Origin: Arsenicicoccus sp. oral taxon 190
Lineage (GTDB): Bacteria; Actinomycetota; Actinomycetes; Actinomycetales; Dermatophilaceae
Length of the DNA stretch: 64,000 nucleotides
Direction of reading: 5' to 3'
Assembly (NCBI RefSeq): GCF_001189535.1
Contig: NZ_CP012070.1
Span: 310,001-374,000, forward strand
In this document: piece after piece, positions 9,063-16,959 of the stretch
How positions within the stretch are numbered: position 1 is the stretch's first letter
How the letters are laid out: each line of letters begins with the position of its first letter
The notes under the pieces: model-generated
What the model saw: the letters and a program-made list of their open reading frames with translations, nothing else
What the model was told of the DNA's origin: nothing
Database searches by the model: none
Program-made: the position numbers and the translations under genes

Positions 9063-9846
9063 CCACGCCCTCGTGGTGGTGCCGGCCCACGACGAGGCGG
9101 ATCAGGTCGGCGCTGCCCTCACCGCGGTCGGCGCGGCCGCGGTCCAGGCGCTGCGCCGTGGCCTCGTGCGGTCGGTGCACGTGGTGGTCGTGGCCCACCG
9201 GTGCACCGACGGCACCGACCTGGCCGCGCGGCGGCACCCGTGCCCCCCGCAGGTGCAGCGCAGCGTGCTCGTCGACCACGACTCCGAGACCGTCGGCGAG
9301 GTCCGCGACCACGGCGTCCGCACCGGCGCCGCGCGCATCCCCGACCCGCGCCGCTGCTGGCTGCTCAGCACCGACGCCGACTCGGTGGTCCCGCCGACGT
9401 GGATCGCCGACCTGCTCGCCGTGGCGGCCCGGCGCCACGCCGTCGCCGTCGCGGGCCTCGTCAAGCTCGTCGACTGGGCGGCCACGCCGGGCGCCAGGGC
9501 GGCATACGACCAGATCCTCGCGGCCGGGATGACCGGGCCCGACACGCACACCCACGCGTATGCCGCCAACCTCGCCGTCCGCCTCGACGCCTACCTGGCG
9601 GTCGGCGGCTTCCCGGCGGTCCCCCACGGGGAGGAGACCGGCCTGCTGCAGCGCCTCGCAGCGGCTGGGCTGCGGACGACCAGCACCCGGTCGAGCACCG
9701 TGCGGACCGCGGGGCGCATGCCCGGGCGGGCGGCGCTCGGGCTGGGGCGGCTGCTCGCGGACCTCAACGACGCCGAGACGGTGGGTCCGGACGCCGCGAC
9801 GATCGTCGCGCCCCCGACACGGATTGTTTCGGCCGTGGAAGGGTAG
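9046..9846 (+). CDS. Glycosyltransferase family 2
   Basis: A 266-residue protein starting VHSPADHALVVVPAHDEAD, a standard GT2 opening. VVVAHRCTDGTDLAAR and CWLLSTDADSVVPPTWI give the nucleotide-binding and DxD regions. GLVKLVDWAA and GGFPAVPHGEETGLLQRL complete the acceptor side. GTG 9046 is preferred: it overlaps the ACAD-like gene by 17 nt and gives the expected length. It is last in the rightward operon. Its final codons overlap a possible SigB-type promoter for the next gene. Confidence 0.78.
   Translation: MHSPADHALVVVPAHDEADQVGAALTAVGAAAVQALRRGLVRSVHVVVVAHRCTDGTDLAARRHPCPPQVQRSVLVDHDSETVGEVRDHGVRTGAARIPDPRRCWLLSTDADSVVPPTWIADLLAVAARRHAVAVAGLVKLVDWAATPGARAAYDQILAAGMTGPDTHTHAYAANLAVRLDAYLAVGGFPAVPHGEETGLLQRLAAAGLRTTSTRSSTVRTAGRMPGRAALGLGRLLADLNDAETVGPDAATIVAPPTRIVSAVEG
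9822..9846 (+). promoter_or_regulatory. Possible SigB/SigF-type promoter
   Basis: GATT at 9822-9825, a 15-bp spacer, then GGGTAG at 9841-9846 fits the actinobacterial general-stress sigma consensus (GNNT, N14-16, GGGTAY) except for the final base. Transcription would begin a few bases before ATG 9856. It would place the SDR, ligase and FMN-protein genes under stress control. Based on one match only. Confidence 0.35.
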
Positions 9847-9855
9847 GCACTCGGT

Positions 9856-10827
9856 ATGAGCAACGACGACCAGACCACCGCCATCCAGGGCCGCACCCCG
9901 GTCGCCGTCGTGGCCGGCGCCTCCCGCGGGCTGGGGCTGCTCGTGGCCCGCGACCTCGGTGAGCGCGGGTTCCGCGTGGTCCTGCTGGCCCGCAACCCGG
10001 AGGAGCTGGACGCGGCGCGCAACCAGCTGCGCGGCGAGGGCATCGACGCCCACAGCCGCACCGCCGACGTCACCGACCACGCCCGTCTCGAGGCCGTCAT
10101 CGAGGAGGTGGAGCGCGAGGTCGGACCCATCACCGTCGCCATCCACGTCGCCGGCGTCATCCAGGTGGGGCCGCTGGCCGCCACCCGGCGGGAGCACTTC
10201 GAGCAGGCCATCGACATCATGCTGTGGGGACCGGTCAACCTCGCCCTCGCCGTGCTGCCGGTGATGCGTGAGCGGCGCCGGGGCCGGATCGGCGTCGTCA
10301 CCTCCATCGGCGGCAAGATCAGCGTCCCCCACCTGCTGCCCTACAGCACCGCGAAGTTCGGGGCCGTCGGGTTCACCGAGGGCCTGGCCGCCGAGCTGGC
10401 CGGCACCGGCGTCACCGCCACCACGATTGTGCCCGGGCTCATGCGCACCGGGTCCCACCTGCAGGCGCAGTTCATCGGGGACCAGGCCAAGGAGTACGCC
10501 TGGTTCGCCCCCGGCGCCTCGCTGCCGCTGGTGTCCATGAGCGCCGACCGCGCCGCCCACCAGATGGTCGAGGCGACCCTCGCCGGCGACCCGGTCGCGC
10601 TGCTGTCCCCGCTCAGCAAGGTCGGCGCCCGGGTGGCCGGGCTCGCCCCCGCGACCACCACGCGCCTGCTCGGCCTGATGGCCCGGGTGCTGCCGTCCGG
10701 CACGGGCGACGGGCAGACCATCACCGGCCACGAGGCCCGGGAGCGGCTCGGCAACCCGGTCGTCGAGGCGCTCACCGTCCTCGGCAACCGCGCGGCCCGC
10801 CGCAACAACGAGCACCACCGGGCATGA
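9856..10827 (+). CDS. Short-chain dehydrogenase/reductase
   Basis: A 323-residue SDR. VAVVAGASRGLGLLVA is the GxxxGxG cofactor loop, and RNPEELDAA following beta-2 suggests NADP preference. VTSIGGKIS gives the catalytic Ser region, and YSTAKFG the catalytic Tyr and Lys. A C-terminal extension of about 70 residues beyond the classical 250 includes MARVLPSGTGDGQTITG. Substrate unknown. ATG 9856 lies 9 nt after the GT2 stop; the gene runs into the DNA ligase with a 4-nt overlap, so it is first gene of a stress or repair-associated unit. Confidence 0.85.
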   Translation: MSNDDQTTAIQGRTPVAVVAGASRGLGLLVARDLGERGFRVVLLARNPEELDAARNQLRGEGIDAHSRTADVTDHARLEAVIEEVEREVGPITVAIHVAGVIQVGPLAATRREHFEQAIDIMLWGPVNLALAVLPVMRERRRGRIGVVTSIGGKISVPHLLPYSTAKFGAVGFTEGLAAELAGTGVTATTIVPGLMRTGSHLQAQFIGDQAKEYAWFAPGASLPLVSMSADRAAHQMVEATLAGDPVALLSPLSKVGARVAGLAPATTTRLLGLMARVLPSGTGDGQTITGHEARERLGNPVVEALTVLGNRAARRNNEHHRA

Positions 10828-12362
10828 CCCTCGCCTACGCCGACCTGGTCGCCACGAGCGCCGCGGTCGCGGCCACCCGGTCGCGCACGGCCAAGACCGG
10901 CGCCATCGCCGAGCTGCTCCGCCGCGCCGAGCCGCAGGAGGTCGGCGTCGTCGCCTCCCACCTGGCCGGGGTGCTGCCGCAGGGCCGCGTCGGCGTCGGC
11001 TACCGCGCCATCGCGCAGCCACCCCCGCCGGCCGCCGCGAGCACCCTGAGCGTGCGCGACGTGGACGACGCGGTCACCGCCCTCGCGACCCTGTCCGGTC
11101 CCGGCTCCGCCGCGGCCCGCACCGAGGCGCTGCACCGCCTGCTGACGACGGCGACCGCCCCGGAGCAGGAGTTCCTGAGGGCGTTGCTCGTCGGGGAGCT
11201 CCGGCACGGCGCCCAGGACGGGGTGCTGGTGGCGGCCGTGGCGGCGGCATACGACCTGCCGGAGGCGACGGTCCGGCGCGGCGCGATGATGGCCGGCTAC
11301 CTCGGACCCGTCGCGCTCGCCGCGGCCACCGGCGGGGCCGACGCCGTGGAGGCCATCGGGCTCGAGGTGGGGCGGCCGGTGCGGCCGATGCTCGCGGGCG
11401 CCGCGCCGAGCGTCGCCGAGGCCTTCGACGAGACCGGCGGCGAGCGGATCGTGCAGTGCAAGCTCGACGGCATCCGCATCCAGGTCCACCGCGACGGCGA
11501 CGTGGTCAGCGTCCACACCCGCAGCCTGGAGGACATCACGGCGCGGGTCCCCGAGGTGGTGGCCGTCGCCCGCTCGCTCGACGTGCGCTCCGTGGTCCTC
11601 GACGGCGAGGCGATCGCGCTGCGCGAGGACGGCCGGCCGCACCCCTTCCAGGTCACGGGGGCACGCACCGCGTCCTCCGCCGACGTCGAGCGGCTGCAGG
11701 CACGCACCCCGCTCACCACCTTCCTCTTCGACGTGCTGCACCTCGACGGCGAGGACCTCGTCGACCGGCCGCAGCAGGAGCGCGACGCGGTGCTGCGCCG
11801 GGTCGCGCCGGGCCACCTCGTCCCCGCCGTCACCACCGCCGCGGCGGACGAGGCCACGGCCTTCTTCACCGAGCTCGTCGCCGCCGGTCACGAGGGCGTC
11901 GTGGTCAAGGACCCCGAGACCCGGTATGCCGCCGGCCGCCGCGGCAGCGGCTGGATCAAGGTCAAGCCGCGGCACACCTTCGACCTCGTCGTGCTCGCCG
12001 TGGAGTGGGGCAGCGGACGACGCTCCGGCCTGCTGTCCAACATCCACCTCGGCGCCCGCGACCCCGAGACCGGCGAGCTCGTCATGCTCGGCAAGACCTT
12101 CAAGGGCATGACCGACGAGATGCTCGCGTGGCAGACCGAGCGGTTCCTGGCCCTGGAGACCTCCCGCGAGGGCCACGTGGTGCACGTCCGCCCCGAGCAG
12201 GTCGTCGAGATCGCCGTCGACGGCATCCAGACCTCGCCGCGCTACCCCGCCGGCATGGCGCTGCGGTTCGCCCGGGTCGTGCGCTACCGGGACGACAAGA
12301 CGGCGGCCGAGGCGGACACGGTGGACGCCGTGCGCGCCCTGCACGTCGGGGCGCCGTCATGA
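10824..12362 (+). CDS. ligB: ATP-dependent DNA ligase, LigB type
   Basis: A 512-residue ligase. An N-terminal helical DNA-binding domain (LADLVATSAAVAATRS-like start, VASHLAGVLPQGRVGVGYRAI) is followed by VQCKLDGIRIQVHRDG, motif I with the AMP-accepting Lys in KxDG. VLDGEAIAL is motif III, TTFLFDVLHLDGEDL lies in motif IIIa, GHEGVVVKDP is motif IV and GWIKVKP motif V. The length and order match mycobacterial LigB (about 507 residues), a nick-sealing enzyme accessory to the NAD-dependent LigA. It lacks the polymerase and nuclease domains of LigD. Overlaps both neighbours by 4 nt; photolyase nearby suggests a DNA-damage theme. Confidence 0.93.
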   Translation: MTLAYADLVATSAAVAATRSRTAKTGAIAELLRRAEPQEVGVVASHLAGVLPQGRVGVGYRAIAQPPPPAAASTLSVRDVDDAVTALATLSGPGSAAARTEALHRLLTTATAPEQEFLRALLVGELRHGAQDGVLVAAVAAAYDLPEATVRRGAMMAGYLGPVALAAATGGADAVEAIGLEVGRPVRPMLAGAAPSVAEAFDETGGERIVQCKLDGIRIQVHRDGDVVSVHTRSLEDITARVPEVVAVARSLDVRSVVLDGEAIALREDGRPHPFQVTGARTASSADVERLQARTPLTTFLFDVLHLDGEDLVDRPQQERDAVLRRVAPGHLVPAVTTAAADEATAFFTELVAAGHEGVVVKDPETRYAAGRRGSGWIKVKPRHTFDLVVLAVEWGSGRRSGLLSNIHLGARDPETGELVMLGKTFKGMTDEMLAWQTERFLALETSREGHVVHVRPEQVVEIAVDGIQTSPRYPAGMALRFARVVRYRDDKTAAEADTVDAVRALHVGAPS

Positions 12363-13129
12363 GCCGCGGCCTGCGGGACGACCCGACCCGCGGAGCGGTC
12401 TCGGCGGTCTCGGCCGGGTTCGCTGCCGCCCGGCTCGCCGGGTCGGCCGCCGGAGGAGCAGCCCTGGCCGGCGCCCTCGGGGCGGTGGCCGTGGTCCGGC
12501 GGGACAAGCCGCTGCACGCCTACGGCCGCGTCGCCACCGGCACGCTCATCATCGGCACGGTCACCGCCGGCACGCCCACCACCGGCGGCGGCCCCGACGA
12601 GCCGTCCGGGATCCCGCTGCTCGACCAGCTCGGCGCGCACCGGTGCACGGTCCGCGCCTCCCGAGCGATGTCGCTGGCCCACCACGGCCCCGACGTCATG
12701 GGCGTCGCCGTCCGCGTCGAGGGCGCCGGCGCCGACGGGGGCGACGCCGACCTGCTCTTCGCCTCCACCGGCACCGGCCCCGTGACGCGGTGGCTGCTGA
12801 CCCTGCACCGCAGCGAGCAGGGCGGGCCGCTGACGACCCTGCTCCCCCAGGACAGCAGCCGCGGCGCCCGGTGGCTGCGGCTCGACCCGGCGGGCCGGGC
12901 GGCATACGAGCTGTCCTGGGCCGGCGCCGCCGGCCGGTGGCACCCCGCGGCGCGGCTGCAGCTGGACCACGCCTGGGGCGCGGACCAGGGGCTGCGGTTC
13001 ACGCCCGTCGAGCGGCCCCTCGCGGGGCTGCGCCCACCGGCCTGGGTGCGGGTGCTGCGGCGCCCCGCCTACCAGGTCGCCCGACACCTGACCAATCCCC
13101 AACCACACGAAGGAGATCCCCATGACTGA
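12359..13129 (+). CDS. Conserved actinobacterial protein of unknown function
   Basis: A 256-residue protein. An N-terminal stretch rich in Ala/Gly (residues 15-45) could be a membrane-interacting helix. RDKPLHAYGRVATGTLII, then GIPLLDQLGAHRCTVRASRAMSLAHHGPDVMGVAVRV and LLFASTGTGPVTRWLLTLHR follow. From memory this layout resembles actinobacterial proteins that databases label phosphodiesterase without evidence; the pattern of small conserved blocks is also somewhat catalase-like. I do not assign a function. ATG overlaps the ligase stop (ATGA) and its end overlaps the start of the FMN protein by 8 nt. Confidence 0.6.
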   Translation: MSRGLRDDPTRGAVSAVSAGFAAARLAGSAAGGAALAGALGAVAVVRRDKPLHAYGRVATGTLIIGTVTAGTPTTGGGPDEPSGIPLLDQLGAHRCTVRASRAMSLAHHGPDVMGVAVRVEGAGADGGDADLLFASTGTGPVTRWLLTLHRSEQGGPLTTLLPQDSSRGARWLRLDPAGRAAYELSWAGAAGRWHPAARLQLDHAWGADQGLRFTPVERPLAGLRPPAWVRVLRRPAYQVARHLTNPQPHEGDPHD

Positions 13130-13601
13130 CGAGCAGCGCGAGAAGGTCGCCGAGATCATCAAGAGCACCCGCGTGGCCATGCTGACCCAGACCGACGCGA
13201 CCGGGCGCCTCGTGTCCCGGCCGATGGCGACGCAGGACGTCGACTTCGACGGCACGGTGTGGTTCATCGCCGAGCGCAGCACGGAGAAGGTCCGCGACCT
13301 GCAGGCCAGCCCGCAGGTCAACCTCGCCTACGCCGGCAACGGCTCGTGGGTGTCGCTGTCCGGCACCGCCCGCGTGGTCGACGACCGGGCCAAGCTCGAG
13401 GAGCTGTGGAGCACCTTCACCGACGCGTGGATGGAGGGCGGCCCGGACAACCCGGAGAACATCCTCATCGAGGTGACCGGCGAGTCCGCGGAGTACTGGG
13501 ACGCGCCGGGCGGGAGCAAGGTCGTGCAGCTCGCCAACCTCGTGAAGGCGACCGTCACCGGCAAGCGCGTCGAGGGCGACAACGAGACCGTGGACCTCTG
13601 A
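13122..13601 (+). CDS. Pyridoxamine 5'-phosphate oxidase-fold (general stress) protein
   Basis: A 159-residue split-barrel flavin/F420-binding protein. VAMLTQTDATGRLVSRPMATQDVDFDGTVWFIAERSTEKVRDL is the classic general-stress-protein-26-like N-terminus, with the Arg and Ser/Thr positions that hold a flavin phosphate. VNLAYAGNGSWVSLSGTARVVDD completes the barrel. Probably a small FMN- or F420-dependent oxidoreductase; substrate unknown. A strong GAAGGAGA site precedes ATG 13122, which lies inside the end of the preceding gene. Confidence 0.88.
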   Translation: MTDEQREKVAEIIKSTRVAMLTQTDATGRLVSRPMATQDVDFDGTVWFIAERSTEKVRDLQASPQVNLAYAGNGSWVSLSGTARVVDDRAKLEELWSTFTDAWMEGGPDNPENILIEVTGESAEYWDAPGGSKVVQLANLVKATVTGKRVEGDNETVDL

Positions 13602-13633
13602 CCCCTACGCACCACAACCGACAGGAGATCACC

Positions 13634-13843
13634 ATGAGCGACAACCACAACGAGGTGCAAGCGGCCAAGGCCGAGGCCGAGGACCGCGTCGTCGAGCGCG
13701 TCGAGTCCTGGCAGGAGGGCGCCGAGCAGGAGACCGTGGCGCAGGAGCTGCGGGAGGGCTTCGAGGAGGCCGGGGTCGACAAGAGCGAGGACGACGTCGA
13801 GCGTCTGGCGAAGCAGATCCACGAGGACGGCAAGGCCGAGTGA
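13634..13843 (+). CDS. Small acidic helical protein of unknown function
   Basis: A 69-residue, highly charged protein (MSDNHNEVQAAKAEAEDR...) made almost entirely of Glu, Asp, Lys, Arg, Ala and Gln, predicted as one or two amphipathic helices. No Cys, no membrane segment. CAGGAGA lies well placed before ATG 13634, 32 bp after the FMN-protein stop. Such small acidic proteins beside general stress proteins are common in high-GC Gram-positives; no function is assigned. Confidence 0.7.
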   Translation: MSDNHNEVQAAKAEAEDRVVERVESWQEGAEQETVAQELREGFEEAGVDKSEDDVERLAKQIHEDGKAE

Positions 13844-13847
13844 CCTG

Positions 13848-13916
13848 ACCTCCCTCAGGTGGTCACATCCGCCCGGGTCAGCACCCAGGCGGATGTGACC
13901 ACCTCGGGGAGGTCCA
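13848..13916 (+). terminator. Very long hairpin terminator abutting the phr leader
   Basis: Perfect 17-bp arms at 13857-13873 and 13888-13904 with a 14-nt loop, extended outward by a further GACCTCCC/GGGAGGTC pairing around a 2-nt internal mismatch. There is no U tract, as usual for GC-rich actinobacterial terminators. The right arm ends only about 13 bp before the photolyase start codon at 13930, so it may also act on phr expression. Confidence 0.75.
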
Positions 13917-13929
13917 CCAGAGGAGCCCG

Positions 13930-15285
13930 ATGACCACCGTCCTGTGGCTGCGCCGCGACCTGCGGCTGCACGACCACCCCGCCCTGATCACCGCTGCCGA
14001 CGGCGGCCCGGTGCTGCCGCTGGTCGTCGTGGACCCCGCCCTCGACCGCGCCGGCGGGCCCCGCCGCGACGCCTACCTCGGCGCGGTGCGCGCCCTGCAC
14101 GAGGCCACCGACGGGGCGCTCGTGGTCCGCCACGGCCGCCCCGAGGACGTGCTCCCCGCCGTCGCCACCGAGACCCGCGCGACGAGCGTCCATGTCTCCC
14201 AGGAGTCCACGCCCTACGGCCGCCGCCGGGACGAGCGCGTCCGAGCCCTCCTCGACGACCAGGGCGTCGACCTCGTGGCGACAGGCTGCCCGTATGCCGT
14301 CGGCCCCGGCACCCTCACCACCGGGTCCGGGACGCCGTACAAGGTGTTCACGCCGTTCTCGCGGGCCTGGCGCGACCACGGCTGGCCCGCCCCGCCGCCC
14401 GTCCCGACCCGGCTGCGCTGGCACCGCGGCGTCGACTCCGAACCCCTCCCCGACGTCGAGCCCCGGCACCCGGTCGGGGAGGACGCGGCCCGCGAGGCCT
14501 GGGAGGACTTCCTCGACGGCCCGCTCGAGACCTATGCCGAGGACCGTGACCGCCCCGACCTCGACGGGACCTCCCGGATGTCGATGCACCTCAAGCACGG
14601 CACCATCCACCCGCGGACACTGCTGCACGGCCTCGCGAGACACCCTGCGGCACAAGGCGACTCGGCGCAGCGCTATGTCAACGAGCTGTGCTGGCGGGAG
14701 TTCTACGCCGACGTGCTGTGGCACCGCCCCGACTCGGCCTGGGGCGACCTGAGGCGCGAGCTGTCGACGATGCCCTATGCCGACCCGGCCACCGACGAGG
14801 ACGCCGCCGGGCTCCTGGACGCGTGGCGCGAGGGCCGGACCGGCTATCCGATGGTGGACGCCGGCATGCGCCAGCTCGCCCGAGAAGGCTGGATGCACAA
14901 CCGACTTCGCATGGTCACCGCGTCCTTCCTGGTCAAGGACCTGCACATCTGGTGGCCGTATGGCGCGCGCCACTTCCTCGACCTGCTGGTGGACGGCGAC
15001 CTGGCCTCCAACAACCACGGCTGGCAGTGGGCCGCGGGCACGGGGACCGACGCCGCGCCCTACTTCCGGGTGTTCAACCCCGTCGAGCAGGGCAAGCGGT
15101 GGGACCCGCAGGGTGACTACGTCCGCCGCTACGTCCCCGAGCTGGCCCACGTCGCGGGCCGGGCCGTGCACGAGCCGTGGAAGGTCGCGGGGGGCCTCGC
15201 GCACGGCTATCCCGAGCGGGTCGTGGACCACGCCGAGGAGCGGCGCGAGGCGCTGCGGCGCTACGAGGAGACCCGGGGTCGCTAG
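13930..15285 (+). CDS. phr: Deoxyribodipyrimidine photolyase
   Basis: A 451-residue FAD-dependent enzyme that splits UV-induced cyclobutane pyrimidine dimers using light. The N-terminal antenna domain begins TTVLWLRRDLRLHDHPAL. The FAD domain has GTSRMSMHLKHGTIHPRTLL, WREFYADVLWHRP, GYPMVDAGMRQLAREGWMHN, DLASNNHGWQWAAGTGTDAAPYFRVFNP, WDPQGDYVRRYVPEL and so on, all class I CPD photolyase signatures. Length is normal. AGAGGAG lies just before ATG 13930. Its position between a stress group and a carotenoid block fits a light and oxidative protection role. Confidence 0.95.
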   Translation: MTTVLWLRRDLRLHDHPALITAADGGPVLPLVVVDPALDRAGGPRRDAYLGAVRALHEATDGALVVRHGRPEDVLPAVATETRATSVHVSQESTPYGRRRDERVRALLDDQGVDLVATGCPYAVGPGTLTTGSGTPYKVFTPFSRAWRDHGWPAPPPVPTRLRWHRGVDSEPLPDVEPRHPVGEDAAREAWEDFLDGPLETYAEDRDRPDLDGTSRMSMHLKHGTIHPRTLLHGLARHPAAQGDSAQRYVNELCWREFYADVLWHRPDSAWGDLRRELSTMPYADPATDEDAAGLLDAWREGRTGYPMVDAGMRQLAREGWMHNRLRMVTASFLVKDLHIWWPYGARHFLDLLVDGDLASNNHGWQWAAGTGTDAAPYFRVFNPVEQGKRWDPQGDYVRRYVPELAHVAGRAVHEPWKVAGGLAHGYPERVVDHAEERREALRRYEETRGR

Positions 15286-15304
15286 CCCCGGCCCGAGGCC
15301 GAGA

Positions 15305-15370
15305 ACTCGCATGCACAACGGCCCGGATCGCCGGGGCGCCCTGCGGGTTCGTCCCGTTGTGCATGCGAGT
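15305..15370. terminator. Perfect 17-bp inverted repeat, bidirectional terminator
   Basis: Arms at 15305-15321 and 15354-15370 are perfect complements (ACTCGCATGCACAACGG and its reverse) around a 32-nt GC-rich loop. It sits between the convergent photolyase and SDR-TspO genes. The arm itself holds the palindrome GCATGC, unusual for a plain terminator, so it could also be a mobile or repeated hairpin element. Confidence 0.7.
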
Positions 15371-15453
15371 CGACGCCGGCTGGTGCGGCCGGCGGGCGCG
15401 ACCGACCGCCCGCCCGGCGCCGACGCCGGCGCGCGCGACCAGCCCAGCGGCCG

Positions 15454-16959
15454 CTAGGCGTTGCGGCGGGCCAGCTCCGCGGTCAGGGCGGCGGCGAAGG
15501 CGGTCCAGAGGGCGTAGGGCGCCAGCGCCACCCCCTTCTCGGGGCTGACCCCGGCCGCGCGGCGCACCAGGTCGGCGGAGCTGGCCGCGAGCACCACCGC
15601 CTCGACGGCGGCCGGCCGCAGCTGCTTCGCGCCGAAGAACACCGCGCTCCAGCCGGCGTTGAGCATGAGGTTGAGCCCGAGCGCCCGGGCGTAGGCGCGC
15701 GCCTCCTCCTCGCGGTCCGTCTCCGCGAGGTCGGCGATGGTCAGGGCCGAGACCAGCGCGATGTCGGCATACAGCGCCGTCCAGGCCACGGGGAAGGCCC
15801 ACGAGGGGGGCTGCCAGGAGGGCTTGGACAGCCGGCGGTACCACCGGCTCGAGGGGTCGGTCACCAGCGAGCCGACGGCTGCCGTGGCGAGCACAGCCAA
15901 CCCGGTGGCAGAGACCGTATGCCGCCACCGCCGGGTGTCCTGGCCCTGGGCGGCTCGACGCACCGCCGCCTCGAAACCCGTTGCGCCGCCTTGGGGTTCG
16001 CCCACCAGGTCGGCGAGGTCGCACTCGGAGGCGACGGTGTCGTGCAGGAGGGACCCGATGAGGGGCTGCGCGAGGGCATAGGGCACGGGCGTGACCAGAC
16101 CGATCCAGCGGGCGGCCAGGCGGGGCGTGGTCACCGGGGCGGTGACGACCGGGCGTGGGCCGAGCCCCATGACCGCGGCGTACCGCTTCATCATGTCCGC
16201 GTAGCTGATGACGTCCGGACCGGCGACGTCGAAGGTCCGGTTGACGTCCGCCGGCAGGTCGGCGGCCGCCACGAGGTAGTGGACGACGTCGTCGGCCGCG
16301 ATCGGTTGGATCGTGTTGCGCAGCCACCGCGGGGCGATCGCGCCGGGTAGCCGCTCCGCGAGGTGCCGCAGCATCACGAAGGACTGCGACTCGTCCCCGA
16401 GGACCACTCCGGCCTGCAGGGCGGCGGTGGGCACCCCTGAGCCCAGGAGGATCTCGCCGACCTCGACGCGGGAGGCCAGGTGCTCGGACAGCTCCTCGCC
16501 CTGCGGGTGCAGGCCGCCGAGGTAGACGATCCGGGAGACCGCGGCGGCACGTGCGGCGTCCGCGAAGGCCTGGGCCATCTCCCGCTCCTGCTGCTGGAAG
16601 TCCGTGCCCTCCCCCATGGAGTGCAGGAGGTACCAGGCGACGTCCACCCCGTCGAGGGCGCGGCGCAGGTCGGCCGGGTCGGAGGCGTCGCCCTCGACGA
16701 CCTCGACCTGCCCGGCACGAGCGTCCACGGCGCCGTCGTCGTCGGTGATGGCGTCGCCCCAGGACGTCCGCTGGACCTTGCCGGCGCTGCGGGACAGGAC
16801 GCGGACCCGCCAGCCCTGGTCGAGCAGGGCCGCGACGACCTCGCCGCCGACGTACCCGGTCCCTCCGGTCACCAGCCCGAGCCGGCCCTCGCGCGCCTCG
16901 CGGGGCCGATCGCGCTGATCGGGCTGGTCGGACTGCTCAGGCTTGTCGTGGTCGGACAT
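15454..16959 (-). CDS. NAD(P)-binding SDR-like / TspO-MBR fusion protein
   Basis: A 501-residue two-domain protein. Residues about 25-330 are an atypical SDR (LGLVTGGTGYVGGEVVAALL, then IVYLGGLHPQGEELSEH and ALQAGVVLGDESQSF), the type with a DUF2867-like tail. Residues about 345-500 are a five-helix TspO/MBR domain, with the hallmark YRRLSKPSWQPPSWAFPVAWTALYADIA and LGLNLMLNAGWSAVFFGAK. TspO binds porphyrins and is tied to light and oxidative responses. A reductase joined to a membrane tetrapyrrole or isoprenoid-binding domain beside carotenoid genes is suggestive. Starts directly at the end of the CPBP gene, with no gap. Confidence 0.87.
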   Translation of the reverse strand: MSDHDKPEQSDQPDQRDRPREAREGRLGLVTGGTGYVGGEVVAALLDQGWRVRVLSRSAGKVQRTSWGDAITDDDGAVDARAGQVEVVEGDASDPADLRRALDGVDVAWYLLHSMGEGTDFQQQEREMAQAFADAARAAAVSRIVYLGGLHPQGEELSEHLASRVEVGEILLGSGVPTAALQAGVVLGDESQSFVMLRHLAERLPGAIAPRWLRNTIQPIAADDVVHYLVAAADLPADVNRTFDVAGPDVISYADMMKRYAAVMGLGPRPVVTAPVTTPRLAARWIGLVTPVPYALAQPLIGSLLHDTVASECDLADLVGEPQGGATGFEAAVRRAAQGQDTRRWRHTVSATGLAVLATAAVGSLVTDPSSRWYRRLSKPSWQPPSWAFPVAWTALYADIALVSALTIADLAETDREEEARAYARALGLNLMLNAGWSAVFFGAKQLRPAAVEAVVLAASSADLVRRAAGVSPEKGVALAPYALWTAFAAALTAELARRNA

